Shown here: piece by piece, positions 53,700-63,534 of the stretch
Numbering within the stretch: the stretch's first letter is position 1
Layout: each line of letters begins with the position of its first letter
Source of the DNA: Bremerella sp. TYQ1
GTDB taxonomy: Bacteria; Planctomycetota; Planctomycetia; Pirellulales; Pirellulaceae
Length of the DNA stretch: 64,000 nt
Direction: 5' to 3'
Assembly: GCF_020150455.1 (NCBI RefSeq)
Contig: NZ_CP083740.1
Coordinates: 682,001-746,000 of the forward strand
The notes under the pieces: generated by a model
What the model was told of the DNA's origin: nothing
Seen by the model: only the letters and a program-made list of their open reading frames with translations
Databases searched by the model: none
Made by a program: the position numbers and the translations under genes

Positions 53700-55670
53700 G
53701 TGAAATCAGCCACTTTGCGTGAACGCTTGCGGTACCAATTCGATTCGTTTATTTCCAAAGGAGGCGGATCGATTTTCGTGAGCCTGGTCGTGGTGTTCCT
53801 GGTGCTCTTCGCGTTTCTCGCAGGGCTGCGCGGGCTCAGCATGTTGGTCGAACCGAAAGGGGTTTCGCACGAAACGCACGACTCGTTCCTGGGGCAGACG
53901 TACATTATCTTTTTGGAACTGACCGACCCTGGGAACATGAACCAGGACAAGTTCTCTTCGCCGCTGTATAAGATTTCTGGCGTGCTCGCCGGCCTGGCCG
54001 GAGTGATCATTCTTTCCATGCTGATCGCGTTCATCACGACCGCGTTGGACCAGAAACTGGCCGAACTGCGCAAAGGGTTTTCACGCGTCATTGAAGAAGA
54101 CCATACGTTGATATTGGGTTGGAATCATCGCGTTTCGGAAATTTTGCGGGAACTGATTATTGCCAACGAAAGCGAACGGGATGCCTGCGTCGTGATTCTG
54201 GCCGATGTGCCGAAGGAAGAGATGGACGACTTCCTGAAAGTGAACGTCACCGATCGCCGCACGACCCGCATCGTCACGCGTTCCGGGAAGCCCTCGGCAA
54301 AATTAAATCTCGAAATGGTCTCGCTGCCGACCAGCAAAAGTGTGGTCGTGCTGGCTTCCTGTCCCGAGGCGGCATCGGACGCGGAAAAAGCGGCCAGCGA
54401 TATTCGTACGATCAAGACGATTCTCGGTGTGATGGCCTCGCGGGATGATGGCGAAGCGGAAGAGCTGAACATCGTCGCCGAATTGTTCTTTGAACGCAGT
54501 CGACAAATTGCCGAAGACATTTCGCCGGAAGTGACGGCCATCGACGGACAAGAGATCTTGGCCAAACTGCTCGTCCAAACAAGCCGTTCCCTTGGTCTAA
54601 GCGTTGTGTATGCCGAGATGCTTTCGTTTGATGGCTGCGAGCTTTATTTCCATCGTGCCGACTGGAGCGAGATCGCCTTTGGTGAAATTCAATATCACTT
54701 TCCTGACGGCGTGCCTATCGGGCTGCGGCACAGCGACGGCGAGGTGGTCATCAACCCCGACGCCGACATGGTGATGAAACCAGACGACGATATTTTGATT
54801 CTCGCGGAAGACGATTCGACGATCGAGTTCGTCAAACAACCGGTCGCCAAGCCAACAGGCCTGAAGCTGGCCGATGGCAAGAAGAACGAGCAGACGGTCG
54901 AGCGAGAACTGCTGATTGGTTGGAATGAAAAGCTTCCGATGATCGTTCGCGAGTATGCCGACTACGTGCAAGCAGGCTCACAGATCGACATCATGCTGCG
55001 TGAGCCGACCGATCTGATTCGGCAAGCCGTGACAAACCTCGACGAAGAACTCGAGAACTTGACGGTTCGGTTGATCGAAGGGAATCCCACCGATATCCCT
55101 TCGCTGACGGAACTTGAGCCGTTTCGTTACGACAACATCATCATCCTGAGCTCCGGCGACGTCGAAGCGGACTCGGAAACGTCTGACTCCGAAACGATCG
55201 TCATTCTGATCTTGCTGCGGAAGATTTTCTCGGAAGCGGGACCTGACATCGACACGTCGAAGACCAAAATCATTACGGAAGTGATGGACTCCGACAATCA
55301 AGAACTGGTCGCCAGGGCAGGGGTGCACGACTTCATCATCTCCAATCGTTTCGTCAGTACGATCCTGGCCCAGATCAGCGAAGAAGCGAGCATCAAGACG
55401 GTCTACGACGACTTGTTCTCAGAAGATGGCTCCGAAATCTACCTGAAACCGGCACGGCTCTACTTCGATTCGTTCCCTGTCGAAGTATCGTTCGCCGACA
55501 TGATGGACATCGCTCAGCAGCGACAGGAAGTTTGCATTGGTCTGAAGGTTCAAGCCTTAGAAAACGATATGAACCGCAACTTCGGCGTTACGCTGATCCC
55601 CGAAAAGAACACCCGCTGGACGTTAAACCCAGAAGATCGCCTGGTCGTGGTATCTGAGGATGAGACGTAA
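53700..55670 (+). CDS. CASTOR/POLLUX-type ion channel with RCK domains
   Basis: 656 residues from GTG 53700, with AGGAG 5 bases before; an upstream TTG at 53634 lacks such a site. TM1 FVSLVVVFLVLFAFLAGL, pore region TYIIFLELTDPGNMNQDKF, TM2 GVLAGLAGVIILSMLIAFIT, then two RCK-like halves starting HTLILGWNHRVSEILREL and ELLIGWNEKLPMIVREYA. In plants the family forms nuclear cation channels; bacterial homologs are single genes. Ligand or ion is not predictable here. Flanked by non-related genes, no operon partners. Confidence 0.9.
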   Translation: MKSATLRERLRYQFDSFISKGGGSIFVSLVVVFLVLFAFLAGLRGLSMLVEPKGVSHETHDSFLGQTYIIFLELTDPGNMNQDKFSSPLYKISGVLAGLAGVIILSMLIAFITTALDQKLAELRKGFSRVIEEDHTLILGWNHRVSEILRELIIANESERDACVVILADVPKEEMDDFLKVNVTDRRTTRIVTRSGKPSAKLNLEMVSLPTSKSVVVLASCPEAASDAEKAASDIRTIKTILGVMASRDDGEAEELNIVAELFFERSRQIAEDISPEVTAIDGQEILAKLLVQTSRSLGLSVVYAEMLSFDGCELYFHRADWSEIAFGEIQYHFPDGVPIGLRHSDGEVVINPDADMVMKPDDDILILAEDDSTIEFVKQPVAKPTGLKLADGKKNEQTVERELLIGWNEKLPMIVREYADYVQAGSQIDIMLREPTDLIRQAVTNLDEELENLTVRLIEGNPTDIPSLTELEPFRYDNIIILSSGDVEADSETSDSETIVILILLRKIFSEAGPDIDTSKTKIITEVMDSDNQELVARAGVHDFIISNRFVSTILAQISEEASIKTVYDDLFSEDGSEIYLKPARLYFDSFPVEVSFADMMDIAQQRQEVCIGLKVQALENDMNRNFGVTLIPEKNTRWTLNPEDRLVVVSEDET

Positions 55671-55760
55671 TCGCTCCCCAAATCTGAGACATCAAGTGGC
55701 GTGATCTTCAATAGGTAACGAGCAGCAGTCGGCTGCTTCGGCAACGAAGTTTGGAGTTCT

Positions 55761-57275
55761 CTACGTTTCTCGCAATACGATTTCGAGATGATATTCGTTC
55801 GAGCCGTCGACACTCGTGCCTTTCAGGATTGCGTTGCCATCTTCCTGGAGCTTATAGAAAAGCGGCTCGCCGTTTAGCGGGTTCACGGGTAGCGGAAGGA
55901 TGCTGATTTGCGACAACGCGTCGGGGAGTTTCTCTTCACGGGCAACGTAGTCGCGAATTGCCTCAACCGTCCGCATTAATTCGACACGCAATTGGGCAGT
56001 CGCCACCGCCTTATGCAGTTGCTGAAACGACGGCATGTAAAGCTCAGCGATAAGAAACGGGTCTCCTTGCAGCATTCCATCACGATCTTCCAGTGGATTT
56101 TGCTGGTAAAACGGTTTCGCTTCATGGTACGAAAGCCCGAGAGGTGCCGACGAATGGTCCCAGATTCGCTCGTACTCGAGCCCTGAATAAAGTAGGACCG
56201 CTTTGTTCCACGTCATTTTTGAAAGTGCTAAGGGATCGTAGCCATACTTTTCGGCCAGCTCAATCTTGATTCGCGGGGACTGACTCGCCACCAACGTCTC
56301 ATAGAATGGAAGCTTTTCTCCATCATTGTCTGCGGCGTAGGCCGCTTGTTGCCGATCAATTACTACTTGCAATCGTTGCTGCCAATACTCGGCGATGTTG
56401 TGTTCCGTACGACGGGCTTCGAGCACTTCAGGAAACAGGGCATAGACCATCCTTCGCTCGAACTTCAACGCACCTTCTAAGGGGACGCGACGTTTAGGTA
56501 AGTTGGTAAATGCCCAATACAGATTCGGGCAATCGGGCATGGCAAGAAGAGCCATAACTTGCTCATCGATGATGCCTGTGATCGCATAGCCCACGAGGGC
56601 ATGAATCAGCGTGGTTTCTCCCTCGCCAAGATTGGCAGCCAATGTGTAGCCTGCCTGAATATCTGCGAGAGCACCGTCGAAATCGTTTTGTGCAATCTTC
56701 TGCCGAATTCTCAGGGCTAGTACCGACGTCAAATCTCGGAATTCGGGCAAGTCCATAAAGGTAAGATCGATCACGCCATCGCCCGATTCTTGAAGAGGCA
56801 ATCCCCAGTCGCAAGAGTCGCGCCGAGCAGCCATTGTGAGCTCCGCGAGTGCGTTCTCGAAGGGGGCAATCTTTTCCTGAACTTTGTCCAGAGGTAACTC
56901 TTCCGGGGGTAAATCTCGCCAGGTCTTTATCTTTGCCAGCGCCGCTCCACCATCGTCGAGTTTCGTACGAACCTGCTGCGACATGAACGCAGCTCGATAA
57001 TAAAGCAGCGCCGCGTTGCCTGGGATTTGGTCGCTTACTTGGGGGAGCAAACGATGTTTTAAAATCGGCGGCTGAGGGGATTGGCCGGAGATACTGAGCC
57101 GCACGTTAACAATACGAGGCCGCTTTTCTCGGGGAATTTGCTCCTGCCCATTGGCGGAAAAGGCAAAGCTGCCAAGCGAAAATGCAACGCTAACCACCAA
57201 GCAATAAGCAGATTTAGTCACGGTCTTATAGAGCCACTTACATCGATTTGTTTTAGTTGCCAGGATTGCCAACAA
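55761..57275 (-). CDS. Exported protein of unknown function
   Basis: 504 residues from a TTG at 57275; GTG 57221 is an alternative and would give a neater signal peptide (VTKSAYCLVVSVAFSLGSFA). Mature protein is mostly helical with Tyr/Arg-rich segments (LLYYRAAFMSQQVRT, SYHEAKPFYQQNP), and a small C-terminal domain with pseudopilin-like phrase LPVNPLNGEPLFYKLQEDGN. No known family; typical of planctomycete paralog families that accompany signal-peptide proteins of about 500 residues. Confidence 0.6.
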   Translation of the reverse strand: MLAILATKTNRCKWLYKTVTKSAYCLVVSVAFSLGSFAFSANGQEQIPREKRPRIVNVRLSISGQSPQPPILKHRLLPQVSDQIPGNAALLYYRAAFMSQQVRTKLDDGGAALAKIKTWRDLPPEELPLDKVQEKIAPFENALAELTMAARRDSCDWGLPLQESGDGVIDLTFMDLPEFRDLTSVLALRIRQKIAQNDFDGALADIQAGYTLAANLGEGETTLIHALVGYAITGIIDEQVMALLAMPDCPNLYWAFTNLPKRRVPLEGALKFERRMVYALFPEVLEARRTEHNIAEYWQQRLQVVIDRQQAAYAADNDGEKLPFYETLVASQSPRIKIELAEKYGYDPLALSKMTWNKAVLLYSGLEYERIWDHSSAPLGLSYHEAKPFYQQNPLEDRDGMLQGDPFLIAELYMPSFQQLHKAVATAQLRVELMRTVEAIRDYVAREEKLPDALSQISILPLPVNPLNGEPLFYKLQEDGNAILKGTSVDGSNEYHLEIVLRET

Positions 57276-57370
57276 ATTCGTCGGCGCGGCGCGATTATCT
57301 CTACGTTAGATCATCCCTCGACGACTTGCTATAAGCGCTGACAGCCGATTCATTTCTTCTTCACGCATAA

Positions 57371-57403
57371 AAAATCCCTGGCCGCAAAATCACGGCCAGG
57401 GAT
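57371..57403 (-). terminator. Intrinsic terminator of the catalase gene
   Basis: Perfect 11-base stem (57374-57384 with 57393-57403), 8-base loop; on the minus strand a T-run follows (57373-57368). Confidence 0.9.
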
Positions 57404-57433
57404 CTGGCAAGAAAACGAATTGTGATCGGGAAA

Positions 57434-58888
57434 CTATTTACCCCTCACACCCTTTTCGATCCGAGCTCCGACGTCAGGGTCGATGTTTTTCCAGTACTCG
57501 AAAGCACGCTGGAGGACTGGTTCGGTAACGTCTTGACTGAGATGACCGACGACGTTGGAGACTAGTCGGTCGCGGGCAGCGTCGTCCATCACTTCGCGGA
57601 CAAGTGTGCCGGCCTGACCCCAATCGTCGTCATCCTTTCGCTTGGTATACGCGGCACGAACGAATTCGCCGTCGGCACTCCAAACTTCTGTTTCAGGATT
57701 ACGCGAAGGATCGGCGGCAGGGCCTCCTTTGGAATTGGGAGCATAGACCGGGTCGGTCACCTTTTGCGTTCGCATCGCGCCATCCTTGCTGTAGCTATGG
57801 AACGGGCATTGCGGCTGATTCACAGGGATCTGCTTGTAGTTGACCCCCATTCGGGCGCGGTGAGCATCGGCGTAAGCGAACATTCGACCTAACAACATTT
57901 TGTCGGGGCTGACCCCGATGCCAGGGACGATATTGTTCGGCTCGAAAGCCGCTTGCTCGATCTCGGTATGGAAGTCGGTCGGATTCCGATTGAGCGTCAG
58001 CTTGCCAACTTCGTGGAGCGGATAGTCACTGTGCGGCCAGACTTTGGTCAAGTCGAACGGATTGAAGCGGTAGGTCTTCGCTTCCTCGAACGGCATGATC
58101 TGCATCTTCAACGTCCAGCTGGGGAAATTGCCCTCCTTGATGGCGTTGAATAGGTCGCGACGATGGACGTCCGAATCTTGCCCAGCCATCTTTTCTGCTT
58201 CGTCCTGGGTATAGAAGTCGATCCCTTGATCGGTCTTGAAGTGGTACTTCACCCAGAAGCGATCTCCCTTGGCGTTGACCCACATGTAAGTATGGCTCGA
58301 ATAGCCGTTCATGTGCCGCCAGGTTTTGGGAATGCCGCGATCGCCCATCAGCCAGGTGACCTGATGAGCCGACTCCGGCGACAACGTCCAGAAGTCCCAC
58401 TGCATGTCGTGATCGCGAAGGCCATTGTCGGCGCGGCGTTTTTGCGAACGAATGAAGTGTTGGAACTTCAGCGGATCGCGCACGAAGAAGACCGGCGTAT
58501 TGTTGCCGACCATGTCGTAGTTGCCTTCGGTGGTATAGAACTTCAGCGCGAAGCCGCGTGGATCTCGCCAGGTGTCGGGGCTGCCTCGTTCCCCGGCCAC
58601 CGTCGAGAAGCGGATGAGCGTGTCGGTCTTCGTGCCTGGCTGGAAGACGGCCGCTTTGGTGTATTGGCTGACATCGTGGGTTACCTCGAAATGGCCAAAC
58701 GCGCCAGAGCCCTTCGCGTGCGGTTGCCGCTCGGCGATTCGTTCGCGGTTGAAGTTAGCCATTTGTTCGATCAAGTAATGATCGTGCAGCAAGATCGGAC
58801 CGTCGGGACCTACGGTCAGCGAATGTTCGTCACTCGGTACAGGAATGCCGGCGTCGGTTGTCGTTGGTTTGCTCTTGTCGTTGGACAT
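57434..58888 (-). CDS. Monofunctional heme catalase
   Basis: 484 residues, normal for small-subunit clade catalases. Distal His57 in [14 protein letters not shown], Asn130 in [11 protein letters not shown], heme Tyr339 in [15 protein letters not shown], and [12 protein letters not shown] are present. Degrades hydrogen peroxide to water and oxygen. Start is ATG 58888 with AGGA in the leader. The promoter candidate at 58913-58941 gives a very short leader. Single-gene unit with its terminator. Confidence 0.95.
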   Translation of the reverse strand: MSNDKSKPTTTDAGIPVPSDEHSLTVGPDGPILLHDHYLIEQMANFNRERIAERQPHAKGSGAFGHFEVTHDVSQYTKAAVFQPGTKTDTLIRFSTVAGERGSPDTWRDPRGFALKFYTTEGNYDMVGNNTPVFFVRDPLKFQHFIRSQKRRADNGLRDHDMQWDFWTLSPESAHQVTWLMGDRGIPKTWRHMNGYSSHTYMWVNAKGDRFWVKYHFKTDQGIDFYTQDEAEKMAGQDSDVHRRDLFNAIKEGNFPSWTLKMQIMPFEEAKTYRFNPFDLTKVWPHSDYPLHEVGKLTLNRNPTDFHTEIEQAAFEPNNIVPGIGVSPDKMLLGRMFAYADAHRARMGVNYKQIPVNQPQCPFHSYSKDGAMRTQKVTDPVYAPNSKGGPAADPSRNPETEVWSADGEFVRAAYTKRKDDDDWGQAGTLVREVMDDAARDRLVSNVVGHLSQDVTEPVLQRAFEYWKNIDPDVGARIEKGVRGK

Positions 58889-59326
58889 GAAGAATTTCCT
58901 GAAAGCTGGGTGTCTGTATCGTTGCCAAATGCCTGTTTCAAATTCGCGGAACTTGTAACAAGCAAACGCCTTGCCGTGTGGGATCGGTGACAGTGCCTAT
59001 TTTAGAAAATGCGGATCGCGATCAAATGAATTTCCTGTAGGCACAATCCTTTTTGCCTTGGCAATCGAAACGGAGTTGTGCGGAACAAATTTTCTGCGTG
59101 TGGGACAATTGTTTGCGTTAGACCGCCAGACGCTTGTCGGAGGGGGAAGGAATCCATGAAGGGACTCAATTAGGATATGAATCCTTTTACGTTTTGGAAA
59201 GTTTTGAACCGATCGGCAGTATCCAGCATGGAAATCGTTTGTGGTCGATTGCGTCAGGCGTATGACTTGAGTTATTTTGCGAGATGCAAATCTAAACGAA
59301 GTTTCTCTTTTGTGTTGGTGATATTC
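58889..59326. other. Divergent region catalase / GH43
   Basis: 438 bases between divergent genes. Apart from the catalase promoter candidate I see no repeat or RNA gene. A frame running from 59177 into the GH43 gene is not supported by a ribosome site and would bury the signal peptide. Confidence 0.5.
58913..58941 (-). promoter_or_regulatory. Promoter candidate of the catalase gene
   Basis: Minus-strand TTGAAA (58941-58936), 17 bases, TACAGA (58918-58913). The -35 is good, the -10 poor, as expected for an activator-dependent (e.g. oxidant-regulated) promoter. Confidence 0.35.
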
Positions 59327-60904
59327 ATGGATCGACAACTCCCAGGACGTTTGTGCATTGTGATGGCAATGCTCTTTTCGGCCAGCATCGCCAATGCCGA
59401 GGATGCGTCGCGGACTTTCGTCAATCCTGTTTACGCCGGGCAAGATCCCTACATCATGGTGGGGCCAGATGGGGCTTACTATCAGGCAGCCAGTATTCGA
59501 GGCGATCGCGGTATTCGCGTTTATCGAAGCGAGAAGCTGACCGACCGTGGCATCCACCGCGATGTTTATCGTGCACCGGATGAGGGACCATATCGCGATC
59601 AGTTGTGGGCTCCCGAAATTCACTACCTGGACGGCAAGTGGTACATCTATACATGTGCCGATGACGGCGATAACGCCAATCATCGCGTCATTGTTTTAAA
59701 GGCCGATACGGATGACCCACTCGGTTCGTATCATCAAGCAGCCGTGCTAAAAACGCCAGGCTGGGCAATCGATGCGACGGTTGCCAAGTTCGCCAATGGA
59801 AAGCGTTACTGCATTTGGTCGGCCTGGCCCAAGGGGGTGACGCCTGACTCGACGCAGCATTTGTTCATTTCCGAAATGGAATCGCCGACAAAACTAATCG
59901 GCCCGATCGTCGACCTCTCGACGAAGATGTACCCCTGGGAAACGGCCGGACGACCAGCCGGTCTGAACGAAGGCGCCCAGGTTCTACGGCGCAACGGCAA
60001 GACGATGATTATCTACGCGGCAAGTGGATCTTGGACGCCGGACTATTGCTTCGGATTAATGACGTTGGAGGGAGATAACCCCATGGATGCCGACGCGTGG
60101 AAGAAGCATCCAAAGCCATGGTTTTCCCGTGCGAATAATGTCTATGGCCCTGGGCATGGCTGCCTGGTGGCTTCGCCCGATGGGAAGGAAGACTGGCTGG
60201 CTTTTCACAGCTCGATCGATCCGAAGGGTTCGTGGAACCGCTGCATTAGTTTGAAGAAGGTAACCTGGAACGACGAAGGATTGCCAGTCGCTGGAGAGCC
60301 TGTCGCGTGGGGTGAGCCGTTAACAGTGCCATCGGGAGAAAAGCCACTGCAGCCAGGGAAATCGCTGACTGACGCATTCGCCGCTGCCGATCGCTGGGAA
60401 GAATTGCACTTCTTCAACGGTCGCACACTTCGGATGCGTGACGGCGTGTGCCAACTTCGCGCGGAAACCGATTGGCGCTTCGGCGATAAAATCTTGCTGC
60501 GTGGTATGTCTTACGAGAACTTCGAACTGAAGACTCAAGTCCGGATCGAACGTGGCCAAGGATCGGCGAGCGTTATCTTTCGGGTCAATAACGCAGGGAT
60601 TGGCCGTAATAACTTCGAGGGCTATTCGGCCAGCATCACTAGCGAAGGGGAACTGGTCCTCGCACGACGCAGTGGCGAGCAACTAACCAAGCTTGCCCAA
60701 GTCGAGCTTGGTTTGGATACCGAGAAATGGATCGACCTGCGCGTGGTCGCCGAAAGGGCCGATCTTCGTATCTTCGTTGGCGACAGCAACATGCCAGCGA
60801 TTCGAGTTTCCGACAAAACCTACACGGCCGGGCAACTCGGCGTGCGTGGAGATAACGCACGCGTCGAGTTTCGGCAACTGTCGGTCGAACCTCTTAAGCC
60901 GTAG
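59327..60904 (+). CDS. Exported glycoside hydrolase family 43-type enzyme
   Basis: 525 residues from ATG 59327 with a signal peptide (LCIVMAMLFSASIANA). Catalytic triad of GH43-type five-bladed propellers is visible: Asp40 in AGQDPYIM (base), Asp149 in AIDATVAK (pKa modulator), Glu215 in GLNEGAQVL (acid). A LamG/DUF1080-like C-terminal beta-sandwich (about 360-525; FELKTQVRIERGQGSASVIF) follows. Family substrates: arabinan or xylan side chains; not separable here. Probably algal/plant glycan breakdown. Stop is directly against the DinB stop. Confidence 0.9.
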   Translation: MDRQLPGRLCIVMAMLFSASIANAEDASRTFVNPVYAGQDPYIMVGPDGAYYQAASIRGDRGIRVYRSEKLTDRGIHRDVYRAPDEGPYRDQLWAPEIHYLDGKWYIYTCADDGDNANHRVIVLKADTDDPLGSYHQAAVLKTPGWAIDATVAKFANGKRYCIWSAWPKGVTPDSTQHLFISEMESPTKLIGPIVDLSTKMYPWETAGRPAGLNEGAQVLRRNGKTMIIYAASGSWTPDYCFGLMTLEGDNPMDADAWKKHPKPWFSRANNVYGPGHGCLVASPDGKEDWLAFHSSIDPKGSWNRCISLKKVTWNDEGLPVAGEPVAWGEPLTVPSGEKPLQPGKSLTDAFAAADRWEELHFFNGRTLRMRDGVCQLRAETDWRFGDKILLRGMSYENFELKTQVRIERGQGSASVIFRVNNAGIGRNNFEGYSASITSEGELVLARRSGEQLTKLAQVELGLDTEKWIDLRVVAERADLRIFVGDSNMPAIRVSDKTYTAGQLGVRGDNARVEFRQLSVEPLKP

Positions 60905-61393
60905 TTAGAACAACGGCGGGAATCCAGCTTCGCGACGGCAACTGGAAAGCTGAGCCAGGTGAAACCCAAAGTGATTCGTCAGCAGCAGCGTCGTCAGATC
61001 GGCAACCGTTTTAATGGGTGTTCCGGCGAAGAAGTCTTGCCCATGTTCTTGAGAATAACGCTCGGCCAATTCCGGATTGGCGGCCATCGTTTGAAGGCCT
61101 GAGTAGGCTTCCTCGACCGCGCTAACTAGCGATGCCTTCGTCAACGAATCTTCTGGCGATACTTGCCCGGAACTTCCTGGCGCGAAGTGTCTTAGCCACT
61201 GCGGATGCTGCATGGTGCCACCGAGGAGTTGTTGCCCCATCTCTCCGGTGATCGCGAGGTGCCCCAAGATCCATGCAGGAAGATGCTGATGCCCTGCAGC
61301 AGGCTCGAAGAGGCTTTCTTCTGAAATGTCCGCGGCAATTTTCTGAAAACCAATCATTTGAAACTGATTGATAGCAATGGCACTAGAAAGCAT
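60905..61393 (-). CDS. DinB-fold protein
   Basis: 162 residues from ATG 61393. Four-helix bundle with metal-site His pattern: PAAGHQHLPAWILGHLAITG, FAGTPIKTVADLTTLLLTNHFGFHLAQLSSCRREAGFPPL. DinB/YfiT-like proteins bind a metal through three His and are thiol transferases or stress proteins. Convergent with GH43, touching stops. An upstream start at 61426 is less likely. Confidence 0.85.
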   Translation of the reverse strand: MLSSAIAINQFQMIGFQKIAADISEESLFEPAAGHQHLPAWILGHLAITGEMGQQLLGGTMQHPQWLRHFAPGSSGQVSPEDSLTKASLVSAVEEAYSGLQTMAANPELAERYSQEHGQDFFAGTPIKTVADLTTLLLTNHFGFHLAQLSSCRREAGFPPLF

Positions 61394-61576
61394 AAAAGTC
61401 TCCGCGTGGCGTCGGTGATTAAGCAAATACGAACGTCAGTAGTACGATCGAATGCGACTAAGATGTTCACGCCGCTCAGTGGTTACGGTGAAAACAGTCG
61501 CGTTTCTAAGATTATATCGATATGTTGAAATAGAATTTTCATAACGATAGCCGGTCGTACTGTTTCGGGGATTGGG

Positions 61577-63109
61577 ATGGCGGAGTATTTCAAGCTACAG
61601 CAGCCTCTTGATCGCGGACTGCGAAGCACTCCTTCGAAAGTCGCGCTCCGTACGCCCGACGCGACGTTGACTTACGCAGAGTTAGATCAACGCGTGAGAA
61701 TGGTGGCAGCCGGATTGATTGATTCGGGCGTCGCCCCGAAGGAAGCTGTTGCCTGGCTCTTGCCCAATTGCGTCGAAGCCGTCGTCGTTACGCTGGCTTG
61801 TTATCGAATTGGGGCGATCGCTGTGCCGCTGAACTATCGCTACGTGGCGGACGAGATTCACGATGTATTGAAACGAACGACGCCGAAGCTGCTCCTATTT
61901 CATGACGGCCGCGTCGCGGATGTCGAGCCCGCGGTCCGTGATATCGAGATCACATCGATTATAGTCGGAGGCATTGCCAAATTTGCTCGATCGTTCGACG
62001 CGCTGCTGACCTGTGGCGAACTGGAGAAAGCGGTACCCGTTTCGGCAGATGATCCGGCACTCATTCTTTTCACGTCCGGCAGTACCGGCCATCCCAAGGG
62101 AGTCGTTCATTCACACTCTGGTTGTTTTCATGCCATCGATCAGTCACGAGCATTGTTCGACTTTACGGCGGACGATGTCGTCTTGGTCGGCAAGCCGATC
62201 AGCCATGCCGGAGGGCTTCAGACGCAGATGATGCCGGTCTGGTTGGCAGGCGGCGAAGTGTTGCTCGCGATGCGACCTGAGCCTGCGGCAGCGGTCAAAT
62301 TGATTCAATCCCAAAACGTGACCGAGTATGGAATGTTGGCAAGCGACTTGCTGGACTTCATCGAATACCTGGAAGCGAACCGAGCTGAGTTGCCGTCTCT
62401 CGTTAATGCGATCGGCTCGGGAGACAGCGTGCCTTCCGACTTGCATCATCGCTTTCGCGACTTGTTCGATTGGGAAGTCATGGAAGGAGCCGGCATGACC
62501 GAAGTCGGCTGTTATTACGCAGCCAACCCACGCAACGGGCTTCGTAAATGGGGGTCTCTCGGACTTCCCGCGCCTGGGATGACACTGCAGATTGTCGATG
62601 CGGAAAACAACCCCTGCGGGACAGGCGAGCAAGGCGAAATCGTTTTGCAAACCCCATCCGCAACGATTGGGTATTGGCAAGATGAAATCGCGACGCAACA
62701 ACGTTTTCGCGATGGCTGGCTGCACACCGGCGACTTGGCCTATCAAGACGAGGATGGATATATCTGGTTCGTCGGCCGAAAGAAACTGATGATCGTGCGG
62801 CGCGGATCCAACATCGCCCCTGCGGAGGTCGAAAATGTTCTCGACGAACATCCGTCGGTACACGCGTCGATCGTAGTCGGCGTAGCTGATGCACGAGACG
62901 GTCAGATCCCCGTCGCATGTGTCGCACTGCTGGAAGGTGAAAATGAATCCGTCGAACCCTCCCTGCGCGAATTCGCCAAGCAACACCTGGCCGCGTATAA
63001 AAACCCAGTGCACTATCTCTTCCTGCTGGAACTCCCAAGGACAGGAACCGGAAAGTTCGACCGTCGTCAATTGCAACTGCTTGCCTCTGAATATCTCAAC
63101 AAGGATTAA
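61577..63109 (+). CDS. AMP-forming acyl-CoA synthetase/ligase
   Basis: 510 residues. ANL motifs: A3 LFTSGSTGHPKGVVHSHSG, A5-like GAGMTEVGCYYAANPRNG, A7 HTGDLAYQDEDGYIWFVGR, A8 KKLMIVRRGSNIAPAEVEN and A10 RTGTGKFDRRQL with the Lys. Activates a carboxylic acid as acyl-adenylate then CoA thioester; the fatty or aromatic acid is not predictable from sequence. Alone, with an own upstream region. Confidence 0.92.
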   Translation: MAEYFKLQQPLDRGLRSTPSKVALRTPDATLTYAELDQRVRMVAAGLIDSGVAPKEAVAWLLPNCVEAVVVTLACYRIGAIAVPLNYRYVADEIHDVLKRTTPKLLLFHDGRVADVEPAVRDIEITSIIVGGIAKFARSFDALLTCGELEKAVPVSADDPALILFTSGSTGHPKGVVHSHSGCFHAIDQSRALFDFTADDVVLVGKPISHAGGLQTQMMPVWLAGGEVLLAMRPEPAAAVKLIQSQNVTEYGMLASDLLDFIEYLEANRAELPSLVNAIGSGDSVPSDLHHRFRDLFDWEVMEGAGMTEVGCYYAANPRNGLRKWGSLGLPAPGMTLQIVDAENNPCGTGEQGEIVLQTPSATIGYWQDEIATQQRFRDGWLHTGDLAYQDEDGYIWFVGRKKLMIVRRGSNIAPAEVENVLDEHPSVHASIVVGVADARDGQIPVACVALLEGENESVEPSLREFAKQHLAAYKNPVHYLFLLELPRTGTGKFDRRQLQLLASEYLNKD

Positions 63110-63534
63110 TACATATCAGACCCTGCTTATTGGCTGTGCGGGCCACTTCTGAGGGGTGTCTTCTTTGAGATTGGTAACCCTGCCAACGGTGGGGTGGCGA
63201 TGAAAAAAGTCATAAGGCGCATGGATTACCTGCAAAATCAAGTGGTGCGATGTATAGCACAATATTTTCAAGCACTTCTTTTGTCGTTACGCTAACGGCG
63301 ATTGACGAAGGTAAAAGTTCCCTTGAGAAAATTTTGATTCGTTGTTAGAATTTTTGCGTAGGCAATGGTCGGGTTTTTCGGCAATAGCCACCGACTTGTA
63401 ATCAGCTTCCTACCTTCTAATTTTCCCTTCTCCTGCCCCAACCCGCCCGATGGCCTTGCGTTTCTTAGCGTGGCATTTGCCAAGAGGTCATTCTATTTCC
63501 TCTCTCCACACCCCAATCCAAAAGGACTCCCCCC
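63110..63534. other. Leader region of the last DUF1559 gene
   Basis: 425 bases between the ligase and DUF1559 gene. It holds the strong promoter at 63323-63351 and a leader of about 175 bases. The leader is Pro/C-rich, without a clear hairpin. Confidence 0.55.
63323..63351 (+). promoter_or_regulatory. Sigma-70-type promoter of DUF1559 gene 4
   Basis: TTGAGA (63323-63328), 17 bases, TAGAAT (63346-63351). Predicts transcription from about 63358 and a leader of about 175 bases. Confidence 0.65.
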
